A stretch of DNA of 50,340 nt, taken from the IMG/VR virus record IMGVR_UViG_3300031787_000185, positions 1 to 50,340 of that record; one strand, 5' to 3'. The notes below the pieces were generated by a model. The model had not been told where the DNA came from. It made no database searches and worked only from the letters and a program-made list of their open reading frames with translations. The stretch comes from a virus. Within the stretch, counting starts at the first letter, position 1. Every line of letters begins with the position of its first letter. Made by a program: the position numbers and the translations under genes. Shown here piece after piece: positions 1 to 5,984 of this stretch.

Positions 1-110
1 ATAACGAGCAACGAGTTTATAAGACTGCTAAAATTATAAAAATGCACGATTGGGAAACTAAAAGACTACGCATAAAGGTTGAACATCAAACACAGGCGGG
101 TGGGGTTTAA
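1..110 (+). CDS. 3' end of a truncated gene, unknown product
   Basis: An open frame enters from the left edge and ends at a TAA at 108-110. It reads about 35 residues, with a charged C-terminal stretch (KMHDWETKRLRIKVEHQTQ) and a short AGGV tail. No stop interrupts the frame, and the composition looks like real protein rather than chance. The start lies outside the window. The stop codon touches the first arm of the hairpin that follows. I do not recognise the family, and the piece is too short to assign a role. It could belong to the host side of an integrated prophage or to the phage itself. Confidence 0.5.
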   Translation, partial: NEQRVYKTAKIIKMHDWETKRLRIKVEHQTQAGGV

Positions 111-141
111 TTTATTTGCGTATAACGGAACGCAAATAAAT
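110..141. repeat. Perfect 12-bp inverted repeat (hairpin)
   Basis: ATTTATTTGCGT at 110-121 and ACGCAAATAAAT at 130-141 are exact reverse complements around an 8-base loop (ATAACGGA). It lies directly after the stop of the truncated gene and 11 bases before the next ATG. There is no T-run after the stem, so it is not a typical intrinsic terminator. It could be an operator, an RNA hairpin in the leader of the next gene, or part of a recombination site. Confidence 0.6.
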
Positions 142-152
142 ACAGTAGCGAT

Positions 153-407
153 ATGAAAAAACAAATTAATGATTTACTGCTAAAGATGCAGAACGGAGAA
201 AATTGTATTGGTGAAACAGCAAACCAGCTATTGGATTTATTTGCTGTTAGTGGTTCGTTGCTATTTTCAGAACGAGAAGTTGATTTTGCCTACTTATGTG
301 GCGTGTTCAACACTTCTGGAATAGATGGGCTGCACAATGAGATACAAAGATTAAAAGAGATTGGCAAAGAGCCACATGATATTATAGAGGCGTGTCGTAA
401 GCAATGA
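153..407 (+). CDS. Small hypothetical protein (84 aa)
   Basis: This is a complete small gene of 84 residues, starting ATGAAAAAACAA after an A-rich leader, which is the usual pattern in Bacteroidota. The product looks soluble and mostly helical, with a charged N-terminus (MKKQINDLLLKMQNGEN) and a C-terminal charged helix ending IIEACRKQ. It has no signal peptide, membrane segment or metal-binding motif. It sits between two palindromic elements, which resembles the layout of a mobile gene cassette. I do not recognise the family. Its GC content is higher than that of the next two genes, which suggests a different origin. Confidence 0.6.
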   Translation: MKKQINDLLLKMQNGENCIGETANQLLDLFAVSGSLLFSEREVDFAYLCGVFNTSGIDGLHNEIQRLKEIGKEPHDIIEACRKQ

Positions 408-503
408 CCGCTAACGGCATCAAGCTAAAATCAGTTTGCTAAACCAACTAAAGTATTTGAGCATTAATACGCAAATTGATTTTAGGTTGTGTTATGTTGG
501 TGC
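408..503. repeat. Long imperfect palindrome, attC-like layout
   Basis: The arms at 421-439 and 471-489 match as inverted repeats at 17 of 19 positions, around a 31-base loop. Short outer motifs flank them: GCTAACGGCAT on the left and GTTATGTTGGTGC on the right. An AAC box at one end, a GTT box at the other and an imperfect stem between is the layout of integron attC sites, but the outer boxes match the RYYYAAC/GTTRRRY consensus only partly. It begins right after the stop of the 84-aa gene. Alternatives are an interspersed host repeat or a prophage attachment region. The rest of the gap up to 561 is AT-rich, and I see nothing else in it. Confidence 0.45.
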
Positions 504-560
504 GAGGGCAAGTGTGTGAGGCAGTTTTATTTTATTAATTTTTAAAAAAGCGTAGGAAAT

Positions 561-776
561 ATGTATGAATTAAAAAAAGGAACAAATGATTGCTTATTTA
601 TTTATAAAAATAAAAAGCCCATAGCAGGTTTTCATGATGAAAATTATGCTAAATTATTTTATCAATTTATAAATAATAAATTAAAGTGCGATAATTGTGA
701 TAATGAAATTTTAGAAAACAAATGTTATTGCGAAAAATGTTATGATTTAGAATATAATTTTAGAGAAAGTTATTAA
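561..776 (+). CDS. Small protein with C-terminal zinc-ribbon-like cysteines
   Basis: This 71-residue product has a very AT-rich gene. The C-terminal half carries CDNC, then nine residues later CYCEKC, a spacing that fits a small treble-clef or zinc-ribbon fold. The N-terminal half (about residues 1-40) is a short beta/alpha segment without recognisable motifs. It is followed one base later by the next gene, so the two are probably co-transcribed. I do not know the function. Zinc-ribbon miniproteins of this size are often DNA-binding or protein-adaptor factors, but that is only family-level inference. The low GC of this pair differs from the phage replication genes downstream. Confidence 0.6.
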   Translation: MYELKKGTNDCLFIYKNKKPIAGFHDENYAKLFYQFINNKLKCDNCDNEILENKCYCEKCYDLEYNFRESY

Positions 777-777
777 A

Positions 778-1107
778 ATGGAAATATTTAAACAAATAAG
801 TAAAAACCCAAAAGAAGCTGCAAGAGAGCTTTATATGTATATAAGCACATTTGAAACCGATATTATTTGCGGAAGTGCTGAAATTGGTTTTAGTGATTAT
901 AAAGAAAATTTATCTCAAAATTGCGTATTAAATTTATGTATATCAATAATAAATATGCAGATTGAGTGTTGTAGCGGATTATATGATGAGTTATTATCTG
1001 TTGAGTATGGTAAATTTGAGGAACAAGATGTTGAAAGATATAATTGGCTTTGTAAAATACGAAAACATTTAGAAAGTAATTTTGATGATAATTTTAATGA
1101 GTTATAG
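778..1107 (+). CDS. Hypothetical protein (109 aa), paired with zinc-ribbon gene
   Basis: This 109-residue acidic, helical protein starts ATGGAAATATTT one base after the stop of the previous gene, indicating translational coupling. It contains segments such as NPKEAARELYMYIST and EEQDVERYNWLCKIRKH and several cysteines without a clear metal-binding spacing. There is no signal peptide or membrane segment. The tight coupling suggests a two-gene unit of unknown role. I do not recognise the family. Being upstream of the recombinase and unusually AT-rich, the pair could be host DNA next to a prophage edge or late-acquired cargo. Confidence 0.6.
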   Translation: MEIFKQISKNPKEAARELYMYISTFETDIICGSAEIGFSDYKENLSQNCVLNLCISIINMQIECCSGLYDELLSVEYGKFEEQDVERYNWLCKIRKHLESNFDDNFNEL

Positions 1108-1139
1108 GTGTGTAGGCTTTTAAAAATTAATAAAATAAA

Positions 1140-1169
1140 ATTGAACATAACATAAAATATGTACGTTTA
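1140..1169 (+). promoter_or_regulatory. Weak candidate promoter for the recombinase
   Basis: ATTG at 1140-1143 and TACGTTTA at 1162-1169 are separated by 18 bases, each one mismatch from the Bacteroidota elements TTTG and TAnnTTTG. The start codon of the recombinase follows 31 bases after the -7 element. Both elements are imperfect, so this is a tentative call. Confidence 0.3.
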
Positions 1170-1200
1170 ACAAATAATTAATTGATTTAAAGATAGTTAT

Positions 1201-2037
1201 ATGAATATTTCTGAACACACCGATAATTTCATTCAAGAAATGAAAAGAAGAAATTACAGTCAAAACACTATAGATAACTACACAAGTTGTGTTAAATATT
1301 TCTTCGAGCAATCCAAAAAGGATCATCCTAAAAATATCAACGAATCAGATATTAAAACCTTCTTAATGAATTTTAAAGAAGTAAATACTCAACGTAACTA
1401 TCACTCAGCTATTAAAAAGTTTTACGACATTTGCTTAGGACAGAAAAATAAATTCAGATACATTCCATACGCTAAAAAGAACAACAAATTACCCATTGTT
1501 CTTTCTGTAGAAGAAGTGCAAAAAATGTTCTCTGTTTGTGAAAATTTAAAGCATAAAGTAATACTTTCCTTACTATACTCCTGCGGACTCAGGGTTAGCG
1601 AGCTTATTAATTTAAAATGGGAAGACATTGACCGATCAAGAATGGTTATAAATATCATCCAAGCCAAAGGGAATAAAGATAGACAAGTCATGCTCACGCC
1701 TGAACTTATACCATTATTAGAGAAATATCGGCATCAATATAAAACTAAAGAATATGTTCTTAATGGTCAAAATCCTGAAAAGCAGTTGAAGTATTCAGAT
1801 AGAAGTGTTTTAGAGGTTATTAAACAACTATCTAGCAAAGCAGGCATAAATAAACGTGTTTATACTCACCTTATGCGCCATTGTTCGTTTACACACATGG
1901 TAGAAAATGGAACAGACATAAACCTTATACAGAAATTAGCTGGTCATAGCAATGTAAAAACAACGGCTATATACACTCATATAAGCCATAACTTAATCTC
2001 AAAAATTAAATCACCGTTATCAAATATCAGACTATGA
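1201..2037 (+). CDS. Tyrosine recombinase / integrase, XerC/D-like
   Basis: This is a complete 278-residue site-specific recombinase that would cut and rejoin DNA through a 3'-phosphotyrosine. Residues 1-85 form the SAM-like core-binding domain (FIQEMKRRNYSQNTIDNY). The catalytic domain follows, with R131 in YSCGLRVSEL, K156 in AKGNKDR, H223 and R226 in HLMRH, H249 in AGH and the nucleophile Y258 in TAIYTHIS. All six expected residues are present, so the enzyme should be active. The C-terminus (SKIKSPLSNIRL) is typical of Bacteroidota members. It lacks the extra segment before the HxxR motif that marks integron integrases. Its place at the left end of the early module fits a prophage integrase or a genome resolvase. 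The stop overlaps the next ATG by four bases. Confidence 0.9.
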   Translation: MNISEHTDNFIQEMKRRNYSQNTIDNYTSCVKYFFEQSKKDHPKNINESDIKTFLMNFKEVNTQRNYHSAIKKFYDICLGQKNKFRYIPYAKKNNKLPIVLSVEEVQKMFSVCENLKHKVILSLLYSCGLRVSELINLKWEDIDRSRMVINIIQAKGNKDRQVMLTPELIPLLEKYRHQYKTKEYVLNGQNPEKQLKYSDRSVLEVIKQLSSKAGINKRVYTHLMRHCSFTHMVENGTDINLIQKLAGHSNVKTTAIYTHISHNLISKIKSPLSNIRL

Positions 2038-2228
2038 AAAACAAAATAAAACTATTCATCCTTGTATGGATTACGCCAATGATTATGTGTTTAATGACAC
2101 ATTTATTTTTTATAATTATAGGTCATTCATTTCCTCCAATAATATATTTAATAATTTCCGCATTTATGCTAATAGCATTTGGATTAGCTCACGTACTCAT
2201 TTATATTATTGATAATTATTTTGACTAA
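2034..2228 (+). CDS. Small membrane protein (two predicted TM segments)
   Basis: The 64-residue product has a short basic N-terminus (MKNKIK) and two hydrophobic stretches, about residues 7-29 and 36-59, separated by a short HSFPP turn. This predicts a two-span inner-membrane protein. The start codon overlaps the stop of the recombinase gene in an ATGA arrangement, so the two are co-translated. Small two-span proteins beside recombinases in phages are sometimes superinfection-exclusion or holin-like factors. Nothing in the sequence decides between these, and it is far from the lysis genes. Confidence 0.6.
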   Translation: MKNKIKLFILVWITPMIMCLMTHLFFIIIGHSFPPIIYLIISAFMLIAFGLAHVLIYIIDNYFD

Positions 2229-2233
2229 TATTT

Positions 2234-2422
2234 ATGGAAGAAGAGAAAATAACCTCAATATCCGGATACATTGAAGAGGACTACGAACAGCAAAATACAT
2301 TCTTAATCCGGTTACTAGAATATATAAATTCAAGAGATTTCCAAGTACTATCCAAGTCAAAGAAAGATGCATGCATAGAAGAGCAAGTGAGATTAAATAA
2401 AATATTAAAATCAAAGGAATGA
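2234..2422 (+). CDS. Small acidic hypothetical protein (62 aa)
   Basis: This 62-residue, mostly helical and highly charged product begins MEEEKITSISGYIEEDYEQQ and ends with a lysine-rich helix. It starts five bases after the previous stop, and its own stop overlaps the RNase H start codon (ATGA), so it belongs to the same operon. It has no membrane segment and no known motif. Codon use matches the downstream replication genes. The role is unknown. Confidence 0.6.
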   Translation: MEEEKITSISGYIEEDYEQQNTFLIRLLEYINSRDFQVLSKSKKDACIEEQVRLNKILKSKE

Positions 2423-2898
2423 ACATAACCATAACCACAGACGCTTCCTTCAGTAAGGAACACAGTGTAGGGACATACGCCTTCTACATAACCTCAAACG
2501 AAGGTAGATGTAGTATGTCAGGAGCTTTTAAGAAGAACTGTAAAACACCATCAGAGGCTGAGATAAAATGCATCATAAACGCCCTTACATTCGTGTCATC
2601 ACAACCATCTCTATTCAATAAATGTAAATGCATATTCATAAACACAGATTCTATGAACGCTATTCATATCTTCGAGAATGACAGACACGCGATAAGAAAG
2701 TATAAACTAAATAATATCAAATACCTTCAAACCAGCGTAAAGAAGGTAATGAAGCTATATGTAGGCAAGGAGATACATTTTAGGCACGTAAAGGCTCATA
2801 AAGATACTGACACCCCAAGAACATGGGTAAACGATTTCTGTGATAAAGCAGCGAAAATAGAGATGGGGATATTAATTAATAAAATTACAAGCAAATAA
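2419..2898 (+). CDS. RNase H-like ribonuclease
   Basis: This 159-residue protein has an RNase HI fold, which cleaves the RNA strand of RNA-DNA hybrids and in phages removes primers at the replication fork. The acidic catalytic set is visible: D8 in ITTDAS, E48 in SEAEIK, D77 in INTDSMNAI and a late Asp in WVNDFCDKAA. A His-containing loop (HVKAHKDTDT) precedes the last acid, as in bacterial RNase HI. The length is close to the usual 150-160. It opens the replication gene series, fitting primer removal alongside the primase-helicase downstream. Confidence 0.85.
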   Translation: MNITITTDASFSKEHSVGTYAFYITSNEGRCSMSGAFKKNCKTPSEAEIKCIINALTFVSSQPSLFNKCKCIFINTDSMNAIHIFENDRHAIRKYKLNNIKYLQTSVKKVMKLYVGKEIHFRHVKAHKDTDTPRTWVNDFCDKAAKIEMGILINKITSK

Positions 2899-2900
2899 CA

Positions 2901-3365
2901 ATGGAAGCGATATTCACAGCCATTCCGATGCATGGTAAGTTAAACTTCTTCAACCTATACGACCTAGAGAGGTACTGTATACAAAATGAAGGAATAGAGA
3001 TTCACGTTCAGATGAAACATGCTGCTAAGCTATCTGAAAAGATGAAGATGTATAAATTCCTATTCGGCCCTGTTATGGACTCAGCAGTGAGGGGGTTTAC
3101 CAGGCAAGGTTGGGAAGGGATGGACAAGGTAAAGGCTAGGTATAAATTACAGGCTGAGTTCGCTAAAGAGGAGATGTATAACTCCAAAACTGGTCAGGTG
3201 GAAATATACCTCATAGACCTATCATCAATGTCAAAAGCTCGCCTTTTAAAGTTTATCCAAGACTGCTTACTGTTCATAGAGACTGAACTAGAAACAGAAG
3301 TCCCTGACTCAGAAGAATATAAAGCAGGGAGAATATCCGGAAGAAGCTATAAAAAAGTAAAGTAA
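2901..3365 (+). CDS. Hypothetical protein, weakly NinB/recombination-mediator-like
   Basis: This is a 154-residue soluble protein. Residues 40-95 are basic and helical (KLSEKMKMYKFLFGP, KVKARYKLQAEFAKEE). The last third reads IDLSSMSKARLLKFIQDCLLF followed by a proline/acidic segment near EVPDSEEY. This 'Ser-Met-Ser-Lys then helix then PD-EY' pattern reminds me of small phage recombination or replication proteins such as lambda NinB (Orf), which load recombinase onto SSB-coated DNA. The resemblance is weak and by eye only. Its position between RNase H and the recombination nuclease supports a DNA-metabolism role. Confidence 0.55.
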   Translation: MEAIFTAIPMHGKLNFFNLYDLERYCIQNEGIEIHVQMKHAAKLSEKMKMYKFLFGPVMDSAVRGFTRQGWEGMDKVKARYKLQAEFAKEEMYNSKTGQVEIYLIDLSSMSKARLLKFIQDCLLFIETELETEVPDSEEYKAGRISGRSYKKVK

Positions 3366-3380
3366 AAAAAATATTATTTT

Positions 3381-3413
3381 TTCGATATAATTAATAAATT
3401 ATCGATATATTTG
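3381..3413 (+). promoter_or_regulatory. Early promoter with overlapping direct-repeat operator
   Basis: TATATTTG at 3406-3413 matches the Bacteroidota -7 element TAnnTTTG exactly. A weaker -33 element (TTCG, 3381-3384) lies 21 bases upstream. The sequence TCGATATA occurs twice, at 3382-3389 and 3402-3409, with a 20-bp start-to-start spacing. The two copies therefore lie on the same face of the helix, one over each promoter element. That suits control by a dimeric repressor or activator. It would drive the replication operon beginning with the 41-aa gene. Confidence 0.65.
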
Positions 3414-3436
3414 CATAATCTTAAAACATAAAAACC

Positions 3437-3562
3437 ATGGCAAACATCAAACAAAAAATCAAAGCTTTAAAAGAATGGATGGTAGAGAATAAACTACCGA
3501 AAGTTAATCCAAAGGTAAGCAGTGACATCATCGCGAAGGGTATAACTAAGAAGTACAAGTAA
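3437..3562 (+). CDS. Small basic leader protein (41 aa)
   Basis: This short frame starts ATGGCAAACATCAAA about 24 bases after the -7 box and ends one base before the next start codon. The 41 residues are lysine-rich and predicted helical (IKQKIKALKEWMVENKLP) with a short second part ending ITKKYK. The clean promoter, A-rich leader and tight coupling to the nuclease gene support a real gene. The size and charge fit a nucleic-acid-binding or regulatory miniprotein. I do not recognise it. Confidence 0.6.
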   Translation: MANIKQKIKALKEWMVENKLPKVNPKVSSDIIAKGITKKYK

Positions 3563-3563
3563 G

Positions 3564-4616
3564 ATGGCTAGGATTCTCACCAACAAGTATGCTTTACCGG
3601 ATACAATCGTTAAAGCAGTTACTCACGACACTCATAAATTAGCTGGTGATATATCAGTAACTACATTAATCGACGCTCCTAAGATTAGATATCTAAAGAG
3701 ATTACATGATTACGAGGAGGACGTATCAGACATGCTTTATGCCTTAATGGGCACTTCATTACATCACATCTTAGAGAGAGCTAATATAGAGTCATCGAGA
3801 AAGAGAGCATTTATACTCACCGCTGAGACGATTATGCAAAAGGCTGATCAGATTAGCAAGCTAGATGAAGGTAAGGCTGAGACGCTCCGTAAAGGTGCTA
3901 ATTGGATATTTCAACTAATACCGGTATTCTTCCCTGAGATAGCGGATAAGTATATCTTTGAGATTACATTGCAGTTACAGGTAGGTGATAAGGTATTATC
4001 AGGCACATTCGATGTATTTGACAAGGAGACTGGTATCCTTTATGATTATAAGTTCTGCTCTGTATACAATTGGATAGCTCCGGAGGCTAGGATTAAATGG
4101 GAGAGACAAACGAATATCTACGCTTACATGCTTAAAGTACAGCATGGATATCAAGTAAATGGTATTCGCATCATTGCTTTCTTTAGAGATTGGAACGAGT
4201 ATAACTTCATAAGAAACAAGGATTATCCAGATAGACAGACTAAGGAGATACCTATCAAGGTATACGAGGACGATGCAGTTCTAGGGTATATCAAAAAGAG
4301 AATGGCGCTTCATGAAAAGATGGAGATGGGAGAGGATATCGAATGTTCTGGTGAAGAGAGATGGGCTAAAGCTGATGAGTTTGCTGTCAAACAAGTTGGA
4401 GCAAAGAGAGCGATAAAGAGATTTCCTTCCAAGGTAGAAGCTGACTCGTGGTTAGCTGAGAATAAACATAACTACGAGCCTTCTGGAGGCAAGGGTAAGC
4501 TGTTTATAGAGGTTAGGCATGGTCAGAGTATGAGATGCGCTAAATACTGCCCGGTGTCTAAAAATTGTCAGCAATACCAACAGGAGCTAGAAAGAATTAA
4601 AAAATACGAACAATAA
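3564..4616 (+). CDS. PD-(D/E)XK nuclease, RecB/Cas4-like
   Basis: This 350-residue protein has the motifs of the RecB-type exonuclease family, metal-dependent enzymes that degrade DNA ends. E71 follows GTSLHHIL, D150 is in GTFDVFD, D161-Y-K163 forms the core motif in LYDYKF, and Q182-x3-Y186 in QTNIYAYML is the family's QxxxY motif. Three cysteines near the end (C325, C329, C335 in CAKYCPVSKNC) resemble the C-terminal part of the Cas4/AddB iron-sulfur site, but no matching N-terminal cysteine is seen, so a cluster is uncertain. The gene is followed closely by an SMC-like ATPase and an SNF2 helicase, suggesting a recombination or end-processing function. Confidence 0.85.
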   Translation: MARILTNKYALPDTIVKAVTHDTHKLAGDISVTTLIDAPKIRYLKRLHDYEEDVSDMLYALMGTSLHHILERANIESSRKRAFILTAETIMQKADQISKLDEGKAETLRKGANWIFQLIPVFFPEIADKYIFEITLQLQVGDKVLSGTFDVFDKETGILYDYKFCSVYNWIAPEARIKWERQTNIYAYMLKVQHGYQVNGIRIIAFFRDWNEYNFIRNKDYPDRQTKEIPIKVYEDDAVLGYIKKRMALHEKMEMGEDIECSGEERWAKADEFAVKQVGAKRAIKRFPSKVEADSWLAENKHNYEPSGGKGKLFIEVRHGQSMRCAKYCPVSKNCQQYQQELERIKKYEQ

Positions 4617-4628
4617 ACATAAAAAATC

Positions 4629-5975
4629 ATGGACAAAATTGCATCAGAGGGCTTAAAATCTATTCGCCTTGAGATTGAGAATTTCAAAAACATAGATAAA
4701 AAAATCATCGACATCGGAGGACGATCACTCCTGTTTATGGGTAGAAATGGCTCAGGAAAGTCAACGTTAATCCAAGCTATGATGTCTCCGATGAACTCTA
4801 AGTTAATACCTACAGAGCCTGTTAAGAAGGGTGAAACGAGAGCTAAGATATCTCACACCATAGGCGGTAATATACATGGTGAGTACAGAGAGTATACAAT
4901 GGATATCTACTTTACCGATAAGGATAAAAAGGGTAGATTAGTTGTTTACAACGAGAAGGGTGAGCAGATTAAATCACCAGCTACGATGATTAAGTCCATC
5001 ATCGGAGACGTATCTTTCGATGTTATGAAGTGGCTTAATGATGATAAGCCTAAAAAGCTTAACACGTTGAAAAAGCTAACCGGTTGCCATGTAGAGATTG
5101 ACACTATAACCAATAAGATATCAACAGCTAAGGAAGAGCTTAAAATGGATAAAAAGAGAGCTGAGGACTTGGAGGCTATCCTTAAAAACCACGGCTACTC
5201 GAAGGATGAGATAGACGCTTATTCGTCACCTATAGATATCAAACCTCTTCAAGAGCAGATGTCTTTAATCGCTAAGGCGCAGAGTGACTATGACGGTGTT
5301 GCTAGCAAGGTTGAGATGTTCAAGAAGGAAAATGAACTATCAGCGAAAAAGATAGAAGCGGCAAGTATTGAGATTAGTAGATTACAAGCATTAATTAAAC
5401 AAGCTCAGGAGTCTATTAATGTAGAGGTGGCTTCAGTGGATGCTAACAATGAAAAAATAGCAAAGGGAGAGACTTGGATGACTCAGGTACAAAGACCGTC
5501 TGTAGATGACTTAAACAATAAGATAAACCAGGCTATCGCTCACAATGAGAAGTGTAATAACGTATCTAGGCTAGCAGAACATCAGAGTGAGATGTTAAAG
5601 CTAAAAGATAAGATTGAGACAACTAAGTCTACGGTAGAGAAAATGGAATTTCAGCGTAGTGAGATTATCAATAAGTCACAACTACCAATCGAGGGACTTT
5701 CATTCTCTGAAGATGATATCTTCCTAAATGGTATTCCTTTGGAAGAGGGGCAGGTAAATACAGCTAAGCTATTCGACGTAGGAGTAGAGGTAGCAATGGC
5801 TTTAAACCCTAATCTTAAAATTATCTTCCTGCATGACGGTTCATTATTCGACAGAGAGTCTTTACATACTATTGTAGAGAAGATTGAGAAAAAAGGATAC
5901 ATGGCCGTTGTAGAGGTTGTTGACTTCGATGGTGGTGACCTAGAGGTTAAATTCACGGAAAAAGAACTTAAATAG
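4629..5975 (+). CDS. SMC/RecF/Rad50-like AAA ATPase with coiled coil
   Basis: The 448-residue protein starts with a short beta strand (LEIENFKNIDKK) and a P-loop, GRNGSGKST at residues 38-46, typical of RecF/Rad50/SMC heads. Residues about 165-345 are long charged helices predicted to form an antiparallel coiled coil. The C-terminal head half follows, with NLKIIFLHDGSLFDRESL as the Walker B region. The usual catalytic Glu after the Asp is replaced by Gly (HDGS). This HDGSLFD form resembles phage ATPases of this class as I remember them. The LSGGE-type signature is also degenerate (EEGQVNTAKLF). It probably works with the nuclease upstream in DNA-end processing or recombination, like a minimal SbcCD or phage gp46/47 pair. 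Confidence 0.8.
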   Translation: MDKIASEGLKSIRLEIENFKNIDKKIIDIGGRSLLFMGRNGSGKSTLIQAMMSPMNSKLIPTEPVKKGETRAKISHTIGGNIHGEYREYTMDIYFTDKDKKGRLVVYNEKGEQIKSPATMIKSIIGDVSFDVMKWLNDDKPKKLNTLKKLTGCHVEIDTITNKISTAKEELKMDKKRAEDLEAILKNHGYSKDEIDAYSSPIDIKPLQEQMSLIAKAQSDYDGVASKVEMFKKENELSAKKIEAASIEISRLQALIKQAQESINVEVASVDANNEKIAKGETWMTQVQRPSVDDLNNKINQAIAHNEKCNNVSRLAEHQSEMLKLKDKIETTKSTVEKMEFQRSEIINKSQLPIEGLSFSEDDIFLNGIPLEEGQVNTAKLFDVGVEVAMALNPNLKIIFLHDGSLFDRESLHTIVEKIEKKGYMAVVEVVDFDGGDLEVKFTEKELK

Positions 5976-5984
5976 ACTACTAAG

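Noticed and set aside
110-141. Hairpin as an intrinsic terminator
   Set aside because: There is no T-run after the stem and the stem is A/T-rich.
1201-2037. The recombinase as an integron integrase (IntI)
   Set aside because: It lacks the extra helix segment before the HxxR motif that characterises IntI; it reads as an ordinary XerC/D- or phage-type enzyme.
4501-4616. Fe-S cluster in the PD-(D/E)XK nuclease as in Cas4
   Set aside because: Only three C-terminal Cys were found, with no matching N-terminal Cys; a cluster cannot be claimed.
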